From contig WPIO01000041.1 in NCBI GenBank assembly GCA_009760855.2, forward strand, positions 997,001-1,061,000: DNA of 64,000 bases, written 5' to 3'. Below the pieces are notes generated by a model. It saw only the letters and a list, made by a program, of their open reading frames with translations, searched no databases and was not told the DNA's origin. Of this stretch, positions 1 to 12,489 are shown piece by piece; position 1 is the stretch's first letter; every line of letters starts with the position of its first letter. The DNA comes from Cristatella mucedo (Eukaryota > Bryozoa > Phylactolaemata > Cristatellidae). Both the position numbers and the translations under genes were made by a program.

Positions 1-2
1 AC

Positions 3-242
3 GCCTGGCTCGCCTCAGGCGCCCAAGCAAAGGCTCTCCGGAAGCGACACGAGAAAGCAAGTAGCAAACAGCTAGCTGCTGCAGCGGCGACTTCACAGCC
101 CTTGCCAGCCCTCAGTATCTATAGCTTGACGGCGCCTGAAGACACATGCACTAACGTTGTGACCCTACGGCATCAGCCGATGATGGCTGCTGCAATTGTA
201 TCAGCTAGTACCACTGAGTCTCCCGTCGGCTTGGGATCATAG
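3..242 (+). CDS. Unidentified frame open at the left edge, possible terminal exon
   Basis: From base 3 a frame runs 79 codons to TAG at 240-242. It contains GAQAKALRKRHEKASSKQLA, then SIYSLTAPEDTCTNVVTLRH and a short tail ESPVGLGS. It is open at its 5' side because the window starts there, so it could be the C-terminal exon of an upstream gene. I recognise no domain, see no clear polyadenylation signal just downstream, and a chance open frame is quite possible. Confidence 0.25.
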   Translation, partial: AWLASGAQAKALRKRHEKASSKQLAAAAATSQPLPALSIYSLTAPEDTCTNVVTLRHQPMMAAAIVSASTTESPVGLGS

Positions 243-454
243 CGAGAAGGGTAATGAATGAAATGCCTGATGGAAAAGATCAGGATCCTCAATTCAAAAA
301 AACATGCTCATAAACAATCGTAGCCTCTGCCAGACCTTAGCCAGCCACGGCCAGCTTTTATTAGTTCAGAGGTCAGGGTGCATTATGTCATGAGCCAGCG
401 AGTCATAAAAGATCAACTCTCTGGCTACAACTTGACTAAGTGATCTGCTGCCAG

Positions 455-1300
455 ATAATGTAATCTATTTCCACCAGTAACTCCACAAAGTCATAAAGAC
501 CATGTGGGTGTTACGCAGGAGAGTTTTGTATAGCGCACTCACAGCCTAAGCGGCTTTCTGTACGCATTCGGTAGCCAACAGACTTCGTCTCACGCAAAAA
601 AGGGATAGTGGGAAGCATAGCAGAGTCAGGAGAGCAGTTGAGGTAGTGAGTAGCATGGAAGTAGCAGCTCAGGGTCACTGAAAAGGATGAGCCATGGTCG
701 GCAGCAGGAGAGTAGTTGTCGTTGCGTAAGAATTGTGGAAGCGAGTTCCACAGTCTAGGACCTGCAGAGCTAAAGCTTTTGTTGCCCACGGTCTTTAAGC
801 GCAGGAATGGAACAGCTAATTTATTGTCCATACAGGACCTGAGGGCGCGAACAGGCTGAAACTGGTGCAGCAGTTCAGCTAGGTAAGAAGGAGCCAAGCC
901 GTGGTGGACCTTGTGGGTCTGCGGCAGCACTTTGCTCTGTATCTGTTGCTCAACCGGCAGCCATCCTAGCTCTTTTAGTAAAGAAGACACGTGCTCAAAC
1001 TTCGTGGACTTGAAGACTAGCCGAATATCCATAGTAAGCTGCAGTGGCCTAGTTGCTTTCTTTGATAGTCAAGCCAAAAGCGAATTACAATAATCAAGCC
1101 GAGACAGAAGTAAGGAGGTAGTTAAATTTTTCACAAGCCACTGTGGGAGACAGCTCCTAATCTTGGATAGGGATCTGACGTGATGGCTAGCTGCAGAAGC
1201 AGTCTTCTGAATGAAGCTTTTAAAATTGATGCAGCTGTCGAAAACGACACCTACATTCTAGCACGTGGTGATGGTCGCACAACAGCATCATCTATTAGAA
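455..1300 (-). mobile_element. Family B LINE fragment, RT C-terminal region
   Basis: The minus strand encodes LGWLPVEQQIQSKVLPQTHK, APSYLAELLHQFQPVRALRS and AGPRLWNSLPQFLRND, the usual C-terminal end of an L2/CR1-type reverse transcriptase, to a stop at 511. The 3' end (455-510) contains GTGTTACGCAGGAGAGTTTT in the + orientation. Upstream sequence to about 1,300 is decayed. A close relative lies at 47,930-48,362. Confidence 0.75.
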
Positions 1301-1319
1301 GAGCAGAGCCTTTTAATCC

Positions 1320-1396
1320 ATGCCTAACTAACATCCTAGAAAGAGATTGAGTTCTGTGAGTGCGCTATATCAAATGTATTATTATTATTATTAAGT
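1320..1396 (+). mobile_element. Family A LINE 3' tail fragment
   Basis: CCTAGAAAGAGATTGAGTTC followed by TGAGTGCGCTATATC and a (ATT)n run: the family A 3' hairpin and tail alone, severely 5'-truncated. Confidence 0.7.
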
Positions 1397-1499
1397 ATGT
1401 CATTTGCATTGTGTCTTGTTCCTGCACCTTGCAAAAAGGCTGTTGCTAGGCCACTGACTAAGAAAGCAACACTAGACCAAGAGAGCTTGAGTAACTTCC

Positions 1500-1735
1500 C
1501 TCCAGTCTCCCAAGTGTCATCTCTATCTTTGTGCTTAGGGTGTATAGGACCTTCTCATCAATGCAGACTTGTTTAAAGTCTCTCTGCTCGTCCTGCTTGA
1601 TCTTTCGGCTGCATTTGATACTATTGATCACGAAGACCTTCTTGAATTTCGCCTGGGCAGTAATGGCACTGCACTGCAATGGTTCAGGTCCCATCTCAGT
1701 GGTCGACTCCAAAGTATTGATGTGAACAAACAAAG
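1500..1735 (+). mobile_element. Family A LINE RT fragment
   Basis: With one or two frame corrections this reads [20 protein letters not shown] and continues [19 protein letters not shown], the first catalytic Asp region of RT. It ends abruptly against the tail of an inverted copy at 1,736. Confidence 0.75.
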
Positions 1736-3281
1736 ATAATAATAATAATAATAATAATATTGCACTTGATAAAGCGCCCTCAGAGAACTTAATCTCTTTC
1801 TAGGCGCTTTACATTTGCTGCAAAGTGATACGCAATAGAATAGTAAGTAAAATCATGCTTGAAAAACAAACAAAATGAATAACATGGTTAGGGGTTACAT
1901 GCACTGGGTCAGCATGCAAATGTGGTTAGTGGCAGCATGAACAGTGTCAGCACGCATAAGCACATCGAGGACGAATCACAAGGACCCACTAAATGCTGTC
2001 CTAAATAGGTATGTTTTTAAGTTTCTTTTAAATGTGGTCAGGTCAGGGAATGTTCTGATGCAGGTCGGGAGGGAGTTCCAGGCTGTGGGAGCATACGAGC
2101 TAAATGCACGGTCTCCAAAGGATTTAAGGTTTGTACGAGGTATTTCTAGACTGTTGGATTCCGAAAAGCGAGTGGTACGATGCTTTGCCTGATGGGGTAG
2201 TATATCTGAAAGATAGGCTGGAGCCATAGAATGAAGAGACCTAAAAGTGAGCAACAAAACCTTGAAGTCAATCCGTTGCTTGACTGGTAACCAGTGCAGG
2301 TCGGCAAGAAGTGGAGTAATGTGGCAACTGCGACGCTCACGACAGACAAGCCTAGCTGCAGAGTTTTGCACCAGCTGCAATCGCCTGATCGCACATGCTG
2401 GTAGGCCAGTAAGCAGTGAGTTGCAGAAGTCGAGACGAGATGTCACGAATGCATGGACCAACTTGGACGTGGTATCCTTATCTAAACAAGCCCTAATTTT
2501 AGCAATGTTATGAAGCTGAAATTAGGCTGATTTGACTGTGGAGCTGATGTGGTCGTCTAACGAGAGGTCGCTTTGGAATATGACACCTAGATTTCGAGCT
2601 GATGCAACTGGAGATATGCTGGCAGAGCCAATTTTGAGAGTCAGCCTTTCCAATTTCTGAATAACACTAGGTTTGCCCATAACTAGTAAGTTAGTTTTAT
2701 CATCGTTTAGTTTTAGAAAATTTGCTGCCATCCATGATCGGATGTCATCAATGCATGCAGCAAGTGAGTTGAGAGAATTTGAGGTGCTCGAAGGCTGGGA
2801 GGGATCAAAGCAAAGGTACAACTGAGTGTCATCCGCATAGAAGTGAAAGCCTAGATTGTGCTTGGCAATCACATCAGCGAGAGGGAGAGTATAAACGGTG
2901 AAAAGGACCGGACCTAGCACAGAGCCCTGAGGTACTCCATATTTTAGAGGTACTTCAGATGATCTTTGTCCATTCACGTCAACACTCTGGAGTCTCCCAC
3001 TGAGATAGGACCTGAACCACTGCAGAGCAGTGCCAGTGATGCCCAGGCGAGATGAGAGGCGCTCTAGAAGTACTTTGTGATCGATGGTATCAAAAGCTGC
3101 CGAAAGATCGAGCAAAACAAGAAGAGACACTCTACCCATGTCTGCATTCCTAAGTAGGTCGTTGTATAACCGAAGCAATGCTGACTCTGTGGAGTGATTA
3201 GCTCTAAAGCCAGACTGGAACTTACTAGCAAGGTGTGAGGTTTCGATATACGAAAGATCATCCGAGGAATCCCTGAAGTAC
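1736..3281 (-). mobile_element. Family A (L2-like) LINE, RT plus 3' end
   Basis: Starts with the reversed (ATT)n tail and the hairpin AGCGCC/GGCGCT at 1,736-1,820. RT runs from about 3,240 down to 1,976: [51 protein letters not shown] (catalytic YADD), and the thumb LHWLPVKQRIDFKV to SYAPTAWNSLP. A single in-frame TAA near 2,520 (between TVKSA and FQLHNIAKI) interrupts an otherwise open frame. The endonuclease half is missing. This is the most intact RT in the window. Confidence 0.85.
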
Positions 3282-3735
3282 AGAGGTACCTCGGGGCTCT
3301 GTGCTTGGTCTGCTTCTTTTCAAAGTGTATACTCTCTCACTTGCCAATGCAATTGCCAGGCACAATCTAGGCTTTAACTACTATGCTCCCAAAGCCTGGA
3401 ACTCCCTCCCGACCTGCGTCAAGACATCCCCTGACCTGACCACATCTAAAAGGAACCTAAAAACACACCTATTTAGGACAGCATTTAGTGGGTCCCTATG
3501 ATTCGTCCTTCACGTGCTTATGCGTGCTGACACTGTGCACGCTGCCACTAACCACATTTGCATGCTGACCCTGTACATGTCACCCCTAACCATGTTATTC
3601 ATTTTGCTTGTTTTTCAAGCATGATTTTACTTACCATTTAATTGCATTTCCCTTTGCAGCAAATGTAAAGCGCCTAGAAAGAGATTAAGTTCTCTGAGGG
3701 CGCTTTATCAAGTACATTATTATTATTATTATTAC
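3282..3735 (+). mobile_element. Internally deleted family A LINE copy
   Basis: Encodes SVLGLLLFKVYTLSLANAIA and HNLGFNYYAPKAWNSLPTCV, so the RT core is fused directly to the extreme C-terminus. The YADD motif and thumb, several hundred bases, are deleted in frame. It ends with the normal 3'UTR, hairpin and (ATT)n at 3,716-3,735. It lies head to head with the inverted copy at 1,736-3,281. Confidence 0.78.
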
Positions 3736-3759
3736 TATTACTATGCAGATTCACTACTA

Positions 3760-4785
3760 TTCAGTTGTAATTGTGCTTTGATCCCTGCCCCCAGCCCTTG
3801 AGCACGTCGAATTCCTGACACACCCTTGCTGCTTGTATTGATGACATCGGCACATTGATGGCAGCAAACTAACTTAAATTGAACGACGATAAAACCTATG
3901 TACTAGTTATGGGTAAACCGAGTGTGATTCGGAAACTGTAAAACCTGTAGCTCAAAATCGGCTCTGCCAGCATATGTCCTATTGAATCTGCGTGAAATCT
4001 AGGTGTCATGTTCCAAAGTGACTTCTCACTGGAGGACCATATAAACTCCACAGTCAAGTCTACCTACTTTCAGCTACACAACATTGCTAAAATTCGGGCT
4101 TGTTCAGATAGGGATGCCACATTTAAGTTGATCCATGCATTTGTGCCGTCCCATCTTGACTTCTGTAACTCACTGCTTGCTGGCCTACCGGCCTGTGCAC
4201 TCAGGCGCTTACAGCTGGTGCAAAACCCTGCAGCTAGGCTTGTCTGTCGAGAGCGGCGCAGTTGTCACATCACACCACTTCTCGCAGACCTGCACTGGCT
4301 CCCAGTCAAGCAACGCATCGACTTCACGGTTTTGTCACTCACTTTCAGGCCCCTCCATTCTCAGGCTGCAGCCTACCTATCAGAACCACTCTCCAAACAG
4401 GCCAGGCGTCGCAATACTCGCTCTCCTGACTTAAATCGTTTAGCTACTCCTCGAACTAACATGAAATCCTTTTGAGACTACGTCTATAGTTCATATGCTC
4501 TCAAAGGCTGGAACACTCATGACTGGCACCACAACATTCTCTGACTTTACATTCAAAAGAAGCTAAAATCGCACCAGTTCCTCACAGCATTTGCCGGGTC
4601 TTGGTGATTTGTCCTTTGTGTACTTTGCCTGCTGACACTGTGTTACTACTAAACCATATTATGCATGTTGACACTGCATGTTGCTGCTAATCACATGGTC
4701 ATGCTTCCTTTAGATAATATGTCAAGTGCTTAGTAAGAGAGTAAGTTCTTTGAGAGCACTATACAGAGGAACTATTATTATTGCT
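3760..4785 (+). mobile_element. Family A LINE, RT C-terminal half and 3' end
   Basis: From about 3,840 it encodes decayed RT palm sequence, then LHNIAKIRACSDRDATFKLI and LLADLHWLPVKQRIDFTV, and ends with an altered hairpin and short ATT tail near 4,740-4,785. Stops and small indels show it is dead. Confidence 0.75.
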
Positions 4786-4906
4786 ACTAGACCCCGACGT
4801 AAAAACATAGAAATCCAACATTTGTATAGTACACTACGAGAGCTGAATCCTTTCTAGGCAGCACATGTGCAGGTGCAGAAAAGAACGATGCACGTGCTGT
4901 CGGCTA

Positions 4907-6185
4907 GTGAGATGAGTGATAAGGTGCACATGATGTGTGATAGTGATGTGTGATAGTGATGATGTGATAGATGATGTGTGATGTGTGATAGTGATGATGT
5001 GATAGTGATGTGTGATAGTGATGATGTGATAGATGATGTGTGATGTGTGATAGTGATGATGTGATAGATGATGTGTGATAGTGATGATGTGATAGATGAT
5101 GTGTGATAGTGATGAGTGATAAGGTGCACATGATGTGTGATAGTGATGATGTGATAGTGATGATGTGATAGTGATGATGTGATAGATGATGTGTGATGTG
5201 TGATAGTGATGATGTGATAGATGATGTGTGATGTGTGATAGTGATGATGTGATAGATGATGTGTGATGTGTGATAGTGATGATGTGATAGTGATGATGTG
5301 TGATAGTGATGAGTGATAAGGTGCACATGATGTGTGATAGTGATGTGTGATAGTGATGATGTGATAGATGATGTGTGATAGTGATGAGTGATAAGGTGCA
5401 CATGATGTGTGATAGTGATGATGTGATAGTGATGATGTGATAGATGATGTGTGATGTGTGATAGTGATGATGTGATAGATGATGTGTGATGTGTGATAGT
5501 GATGATGTGATAGTGATGATGTGTGATAGTGATGATGTGATAGATGATGTGTGATAGTGATGAGTGATAAGGTGCACATGATGTGTGATAGTGATGTGTG
5601 ATAGTGATGTGTGATAGTGATGATGTGATAGATGATGTGTGATGTGTGATAGTGATGATGTGATAGATGATGTGTGATGTGTGATAGTGATGATGTGATA
5701 GTGATGATGTGTGATAGTGATGATGTGATAGATGATGTGTGATAGTGATGAGTGATAAGGTGCACATGATGTGTGATAGTGATGTGTGATAGTGATGATG
5801 TGATAGATGATGTGTGATAGTGATGATGTGATAGTGTGATAGTGATGATGTGTGATAGTGATGATGTGATAGATGATGTGTGATAGTGATGAGTGATAAG
5901 GTGCACATGATGTGTGATAGTGATGTGTGATAGTGATGATGTGATAGATGATGTGTGATAGTGATGATGTGATGATGTGATAGTGATGATGTGTGATAGT
6001 GATGATGTGATAGATGATGTGTGATAGTGATGAGTGATAAGGTGCACATGATGTGTGATAGTGATGTGTGATAGTGATGATGTGATAGATGATGTGTGAT
6101 GTGTGATAGTGATGATGTGATAGTGTGATAGTGATGATGTGATAGATGATGTGTGATAGTGATGAGTGATGTGTGGTGCACACAC
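4907..6185. repeat. 1.3-kb GTGATGATGTGATAG satellite with higher-order structure
   Basis: Built only from the words GTGATAGTGATGATGTGATA and GATGATGTGTGATGTGTGAT in varying order. An index word AAGGTGCACATGATG recurs at 4,921, 5,121, 5,318, 5,393, 5,569, 5,757, 5,898 and 6,039, giving spacings of 200, 197, 75, 176, 188, 141 and 141. All three minus-strand frames are open throughout (His/Ser/Thr/Ile/Tyr repeats) because the unit lacks stops on that strand; I do not regard them as genes. Confidence 0.9.
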
Positions 6186-6229
6186 AGTCAGCATGCTTAG
6201 GAACATAGATAAAGGACAATTCAGACAAA

Positions 6230-6837
6230 GCAAAGCAAGTGTTGTAAGGAACAGGTTACAGGCTTCTAGCTTCTTTTTAAATGCGAAGTCAGCAAGGGGT
6301 ATCGTCTAGTCAATCGGCACCGAGTTCCCCTTCTGGGAGCTACACACATACTGAAGGCACCGAATCTCCATCAAAGGATTTGAGATAAGCTACAAAGCAG
6401 AGCTAAACGACTGATTTATCACAGCATTTCCATTATGCCAGCCCAGCCACGCACACCAAAGTTGGGCTCAGAATGCAACAATACTTATTGACAGCCCACA
6501 AACCAAACCATATGCTATAGGTATATACGCGCCTTCTGCATGCACTATACCTCACCAAGATACTTTATGACCTGCGTAATCCAAGGCATAAAGGCCACAA
6601 GCCTAAGCCGTGTCTCCTCTGCTGCTGCTGTAGAATCCAGCACAGTCAGAATTTACTGATAAGGTCAGCTGTTGATGTAGACAGAACAAACACCCTCCTC
6701 AGCTACCTGTCGATATCGATCGGTAAATATTCTATGGGTTTCAGATCCTGGCGACTTGCTGGGCCGCCGTATCGGCAACTCACCTGATTCTTCGAAAAAG
6801 TGCTCCACAGTGCATGCACACACACCTACGCACGCAC
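6230..6837. other. No feature recognised
   Basis: Unique-looking sequence between the satellite and a CA microsatellite. No repeat family match by eye, no convincing exon, no long open frame. Confidence 0.4.
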
Positions 6838-6843
6838 GCGCAC

Positions 6844-6896
<53 letters not shown>
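6838..6896. repeat. (CA)n microsatellite
   Basis: Alternating CA with a few CG interruptions at the left end; about 59 bp. Confidence 0.95.
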
Positions 6897-6897
<1 letters not shown>

Positions 6898-7559
6898 GTA
6901 TAACCTAAGCGTGTGATAACAGTAAGACACGCAGAGCCACTAAACAGAGCATGGCTGCCTATTTCTCACACGGTCACATGTTTGGAGCCGCAGGCCGAAA
7001 GTGCAGCAGCCGAAAGTGCAGCAGCGCAGTAAATGCCCGTCACGCGTCAGTAGCCGCCAGGCCGACAGCCACTGAAGCTGAAGTTCAACCAATGCAGGTG
7101 GCCTGGATGCATCTCTCGTGCAGTTCTAAGCAACTTGGTGTGTCCGCCCAGCACTGAGCTCTTGCGAGCTTGAATGACTCAAGCGCTTTGGCGATCTGAC
7201 CGCTTGTGGCAAACACGATCAGGCTTCTCATTTCTACTCCAACGACACTCAGCTCTAGGCCATTCTTCCATTCTAGTTCATTCCACACTTCTATGAGCCA
7301 TTTCTATCCTCATCCCGAGCCACTCGATTGGCTCACTGCCTGCTGCCATCCATCCACGACGACATTTGCCGTTGGTCGGCCGCTAACTCGTTGAACACTA
7401 ACGACGACAAGACTGGCGCAATTTCGACAGGCAAACCTAGCACCACCCGAAAGTTGGAAGACCCAACACACACAATTGGTTCGGCTAGCATTGCTCGCTA
7501 GCAGCTGGCCGTAATCTATGCATTCTATTCAGACAGTGAAGTCAACGTGTTTGCGTGTT
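6897..7559. other. No feature recognised
   Basis: Mixed-composition sequence with a short duplicated CCGAAAGTGCAGCAG at 6,995-7,024. Short frames only; nothing with recognisable homology. Confidence 0.4.
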
Positions 7560-7909
<350 letters not shown>

Positions 7910-7924
7910 GCCTCTCTGTTCCTC

Positions 7925-8687
7925 TAGTGTTGTCTTGCAATGCCCTCTCCTCAGCAACATTGCTAAAATTCGGGCTTGTTTAGACAGGGATACCTCATCT
8001 AAATTTATCCATGCATTCATGTCATTCCGTCTCGACTTACACAACTCACTACTTGCAGGTCTACCGGTCTGTGAAATCAGGCGCTTACAGCTTGTGGAAA
8101 ACTCTGCAGCCAGGCTTGTCTGTCGAGAGCGGCACAGTTGCCACATCACACCACTTCTTGCAGACCTGCACTGGTTACCAGTCAAGCAACGGATCGACTT
8201 CAAGGCTTTGTCGCTCACATTTTTAGGTCCCTTCATTCTTTGGCCCCAGCCCCCAGGCTAAGCATCGCACCACCCGCTTTTCGGAATCTAGCTGTTTACC
8301 TATACCTCGTATGAACCTCGAATCCTTTGGAGACCGAGGCTTTAGTTTGTATGCTCCCAAAGCCTGGTACTCACTCCTGACTTCCGTCACATCTCCTGAC
8401 TTGACCACATTTAAAAAGAAACTGGACACGGATTTTTTTTATGACAGCATTTAGTGGGTCCCTATGATTCGTCCTTTATATGCTTATGCTGACACTGTTG
8501 CATGCTGCCACTAACCACACTTGCATGCTGACCCTGAGCATGTCACCCCCTAACCTTGTGTATTGTTTATTGAGCATGCTACCACTAACCATTCGTGCTT
8601 CCTTTGCAACAAATGTAAGGCACCTAGAAAGAGATCGAGTTCTCTGAGGGCGCTTTATCATATGTATTATTATTATTATTATTATTG
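7925..8687 (+). mobile_element. Family A LINE, RT C-terminus and complete 3' end
   Basis: NIAKIRACLDRDTSSKFIHA, RLQLVENSAARLVCRERHSC and LHWLPVKQRIDFKALSLTF, then the AFSGSL-type C-terminus, 3'UTR, hairpin and (ATT)n at 8,640-8,687. Several frameshifts. Confidence 0.78.
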
Positions 8688-8689
8688 CA

Positions 8690-10021
<1,332 letters not shown>

Positions 10022-10327
10022 GACTTTGTCTTCAGCAGGTACGGGGCGACCAGTGGCAGATCGGGGACAGGAGGCAGAAAGCCCAGACCCAGCGACTACT
10101 GGGCAATTTTGGGGGAGCTACCCTCCCCTTCCCCGGCTCAACATCTTCCGACGACGACGAGCCTTTGGTCTGTCGTACGGGCTCAGACCCAGGTGACTAT
10201 TGATTCTGCAGTGGCTCGGTTGCAGGTATGCTCATAATGGTAGCGATTGTCCCAGCCGAGTTCATTGAGCAAGTGCCGAGCAAGGACAACAAGGTCGGAA
10301 CAGCTTAGCACGGGGAGACAATTGGAG

Positions 10328-10330
<3 letters not shown>

Positions 10331-10392
<62 letters not shown>
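10331..10392. repeat. (GT)n microsatellite
   Basis: About 31 perfect GT units. Confidence 0.97.
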
Positions 10393-10393
<1 letters not shown>

Positions 10394-10408
10394 GGGGGAG
10401 CACTCCGG

Positions 10409-11071
10409 GTGAGCCAGAGCAGCCGAGCTGGCAGCACGGATCCCGGAAGCAAGCTGAGGAACCACTGCGAGGCTTCGAAAGAGGGCCTGGTAATAAGACC
10501 AACTCAAGGTGATGCAGGTGGGAAAGCTTTCACAAAGCTGGGGTGGTGGCCGATGTGCTCGAAAGAGGCAGGCGTCGAAAGTGGCAGCACTTTTAGACTG
10601 CAGAGACCTAAAGAAATCATAAGTCGTGTAGCTCCACTGGCCCAGCATATTTTGCAGCACCAGCTCCACGAGTCTGAGTCAGCGGTACACACGGGCAGCA
10701 GCAGGTCCAGTGCACTGCACCTTCCGGCCCAGAAACTCCCTCCGGCCAGCCAAACAGATTCAGGCGCCTGCCGGCCTGAATGCAGCCTGAACAGGAAGCA
10801 GTCAGCTGGAGGTCGCCATTGCACGCATGGCTGTCGGCTATTTCTATACCTGCCAACCCTTTCTGGCAGGTCTTTTAGCCATCTGGCAGGTCTTTTAGCC
10901 ATCTGGCAGCCGTTCGTGCTGCGGTTAAATAGCAGACGTTGCTGGCCTCATCATCGGCTCCCGAGGAGCAGGCAGGATGTATTTCCGGTTGTATCTTCAG
11001 TCATTGTCCTTGCTGGGGACAATAGCTTGGCACGAGATCCTGCTCTTTGCAGGCAGGCTCCTGGGTTGTAG
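10409..11071 (+). other. Long open frame of unknown status in unassigned sequence
   Basis: A 220-codon frame (KEGLVIRPTQGDAGGKAFTK, QHILQHQLHESESAV and so on) without repeat homology that I can see. No domain, no hydrophobic pattern and no convincing splice sites; several shorter frames overlap on the other strand. It contains a tandem 21-bp duplication at 10,862-10,910. I would not call it a gene without transcript support. Confidence 0.15.
10862..10910. repeat. Tandem duplication, 21-bp unit
   Basis: TCTGGCAGGTCTTTTAGCCA occurs twice in direct succession, with a third partial copy. Confidence 0.85.
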
Positions 11072-11389
11072 GCTGCACGAAGAGCTGCTCTCCAGAAGGC
11101 AGTGCACGTGACAGACCCCCCCCCCAGCTGTCGTCGGTGGATGGTGCACAGCTAACAGCTTCGTCGTCTTCTTATGGATTGAGCTCACTTTTGGCTATGA
11201 GCACAGTGCCTGTAGCAGCTAACACGGCACAGTGACGTTCTTTGGCACAGTGTGCCTGCTCATTTCCTGTTCATCCTGCTATGAGCACTGTGCACATAGG
11301 CGAAAGTGAGCTGGTGCTCTATGAACAGACGCCGCCATATTAGCTGTGGCGCAGTCACGAGCGAGAGCCTGCCACCGCTGCTGCGTGTG

Positions 11390-11512
11390 CCATTTCTGCT
11401 GCTGCTGCCACTACTACTAATGCTGCTGCCTCTGCTGTTTCTTCTGTTGTTGCCTCTACTGCTACAAACTCTGCTACAAGTCTTGCTGCTGCCTCTGCTG
11501 CTGCTGCAGTCA
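11390..11512. repeat. CTG/CTA-rich imperfect trinucleotide tract
   Basis: CTGCTGCTGCC-type repeats coding poly-Leu on the + strand and Ser/Asn/Gly on the minus strand. Low complexity. Confidence 0.75.
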
Positions 11513-11813
11513 CTTGCAAGCACCTACCTTAGCCCACGGCAGCTGGCAAGTAAAGGTCAGAGCATTCGTCAGACACCCGGGCAGAGAAACAAAGCTGGGT
11601 CTAATCAGAGTGTAAGTAAAAGAAGCTAGCTCACCTGCCCTCCCCCTCAGCCATTCTCAGCACAGCACAAAGGCAGGCAGCAGGCAGCCAATGAGAAGAC
11701 ATCATCCACACATCCACGCAGCCCTGTCGAGCTGGGAGCTGCCAGAACGAACGTTTATGATTCCTTTAGCTTCTATCTGCCTGCATCTGTCTATACCTAA
11801 TTTGCCCACCTTT

Positions 11814-11835
11814 GTCTGTCTGTCTGTCTGTCTGC
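11814..11835. repeat. (TCTG)n microsatellite
   Basis: Five to six TCTG units. Confidence 0.9.
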
Positions 11836-12088
11836 ACATGTCTGCGTTAGGCTGTCTCACTGTGTCACGATCCAACGCTTTCAGCTTACCACCAGGCAGT
11901 GACACTGAAGTACTGAAATCGAAAGAAGGACCGACTGCTCTCCACAGGGACTTAAGAAGTAAACCCTACTCAGTTTGGCCACGTGCCAACAGGCCCTTCG
12001 AATGCACTTGAAGCAGAAGTGTTCTGAGATTAGAACAATCAGCCGGCAGCACCTGCGAATGGACAGCTAAGCTCGCGAGCTAGCCGCG

Positions 12089-12090
<2 letters not shown>

Positions 12091-12133
<43 letters not shown>
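12091..12133. repeat. (GA)n microsatellite
   Basis: About 21 GA units followed by a G run. Confidence 0.95.
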
Positions 12134-12140
<7 letters not shown>

Positions 12141-12269
12141 AGTTACACGTTTACCCGTAACCTTCTTCGAGTCGAAGGCTCGGCGACAGGGCAGGCGAAT
12201 GGGGAAATCGAGGTTGCGCACGGGGCACGCTCAGGCACGGCTGCTGCTGCCTTGTGGCTTCGAAGATCA

Positions 12270-12358
12270 TCCCTTTGCAGCAAATGTAAAGCGCCTAGAA
12301 AGAGATTGAGTTCTCTGAGGGCGCTTTATCAAGTGCATTATTATCATTATTATTATCG
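12270..12358 (+). mobile_element. Family A LINE 3' tail only
   Basis: CCCTTTGCAGCAAATGTAAA, the hairpin with AGCGCC and GGCGCT, and a (ATT)n-like tail: an insertion truncated to under 100 bp. Confidence 0.82.
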
Positions 12359-12489
12359 CCAGTTCGACTGGCAATAAGTAGAGCAATGCGCTGCTGCTGC
12401 TTGCCTTTCCGACGGAGACTGAGGAAAGGAGGGAGGGGAGGAAAGGAGGGAGGGAATGGGCAAAACTAGCTCACGACGGTAGTTCTTCT

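Noticed and set aside
2522-3178. A functional host reverse-transcriptase gene
   Set aside because: It is flanked by the LINE 3' tail, shares sequence with more than twenty other copies here, and is interrupted by a stop.
4907-6185. Possible CRISPR-like array of repeats and spacers
   Set aside because: No distinct spacers, the repeat words are themselves simple satellite, and the DNA is eukaryotic.
4834-6233. Three overlapping minus-strand frames of 425-464 codons (His/Ser/Thr/Tyr-rich)
   Set aside because: They are translations of a satellite in all three frames; equal openness in every frame shows the repeat unit simply lacks stops.
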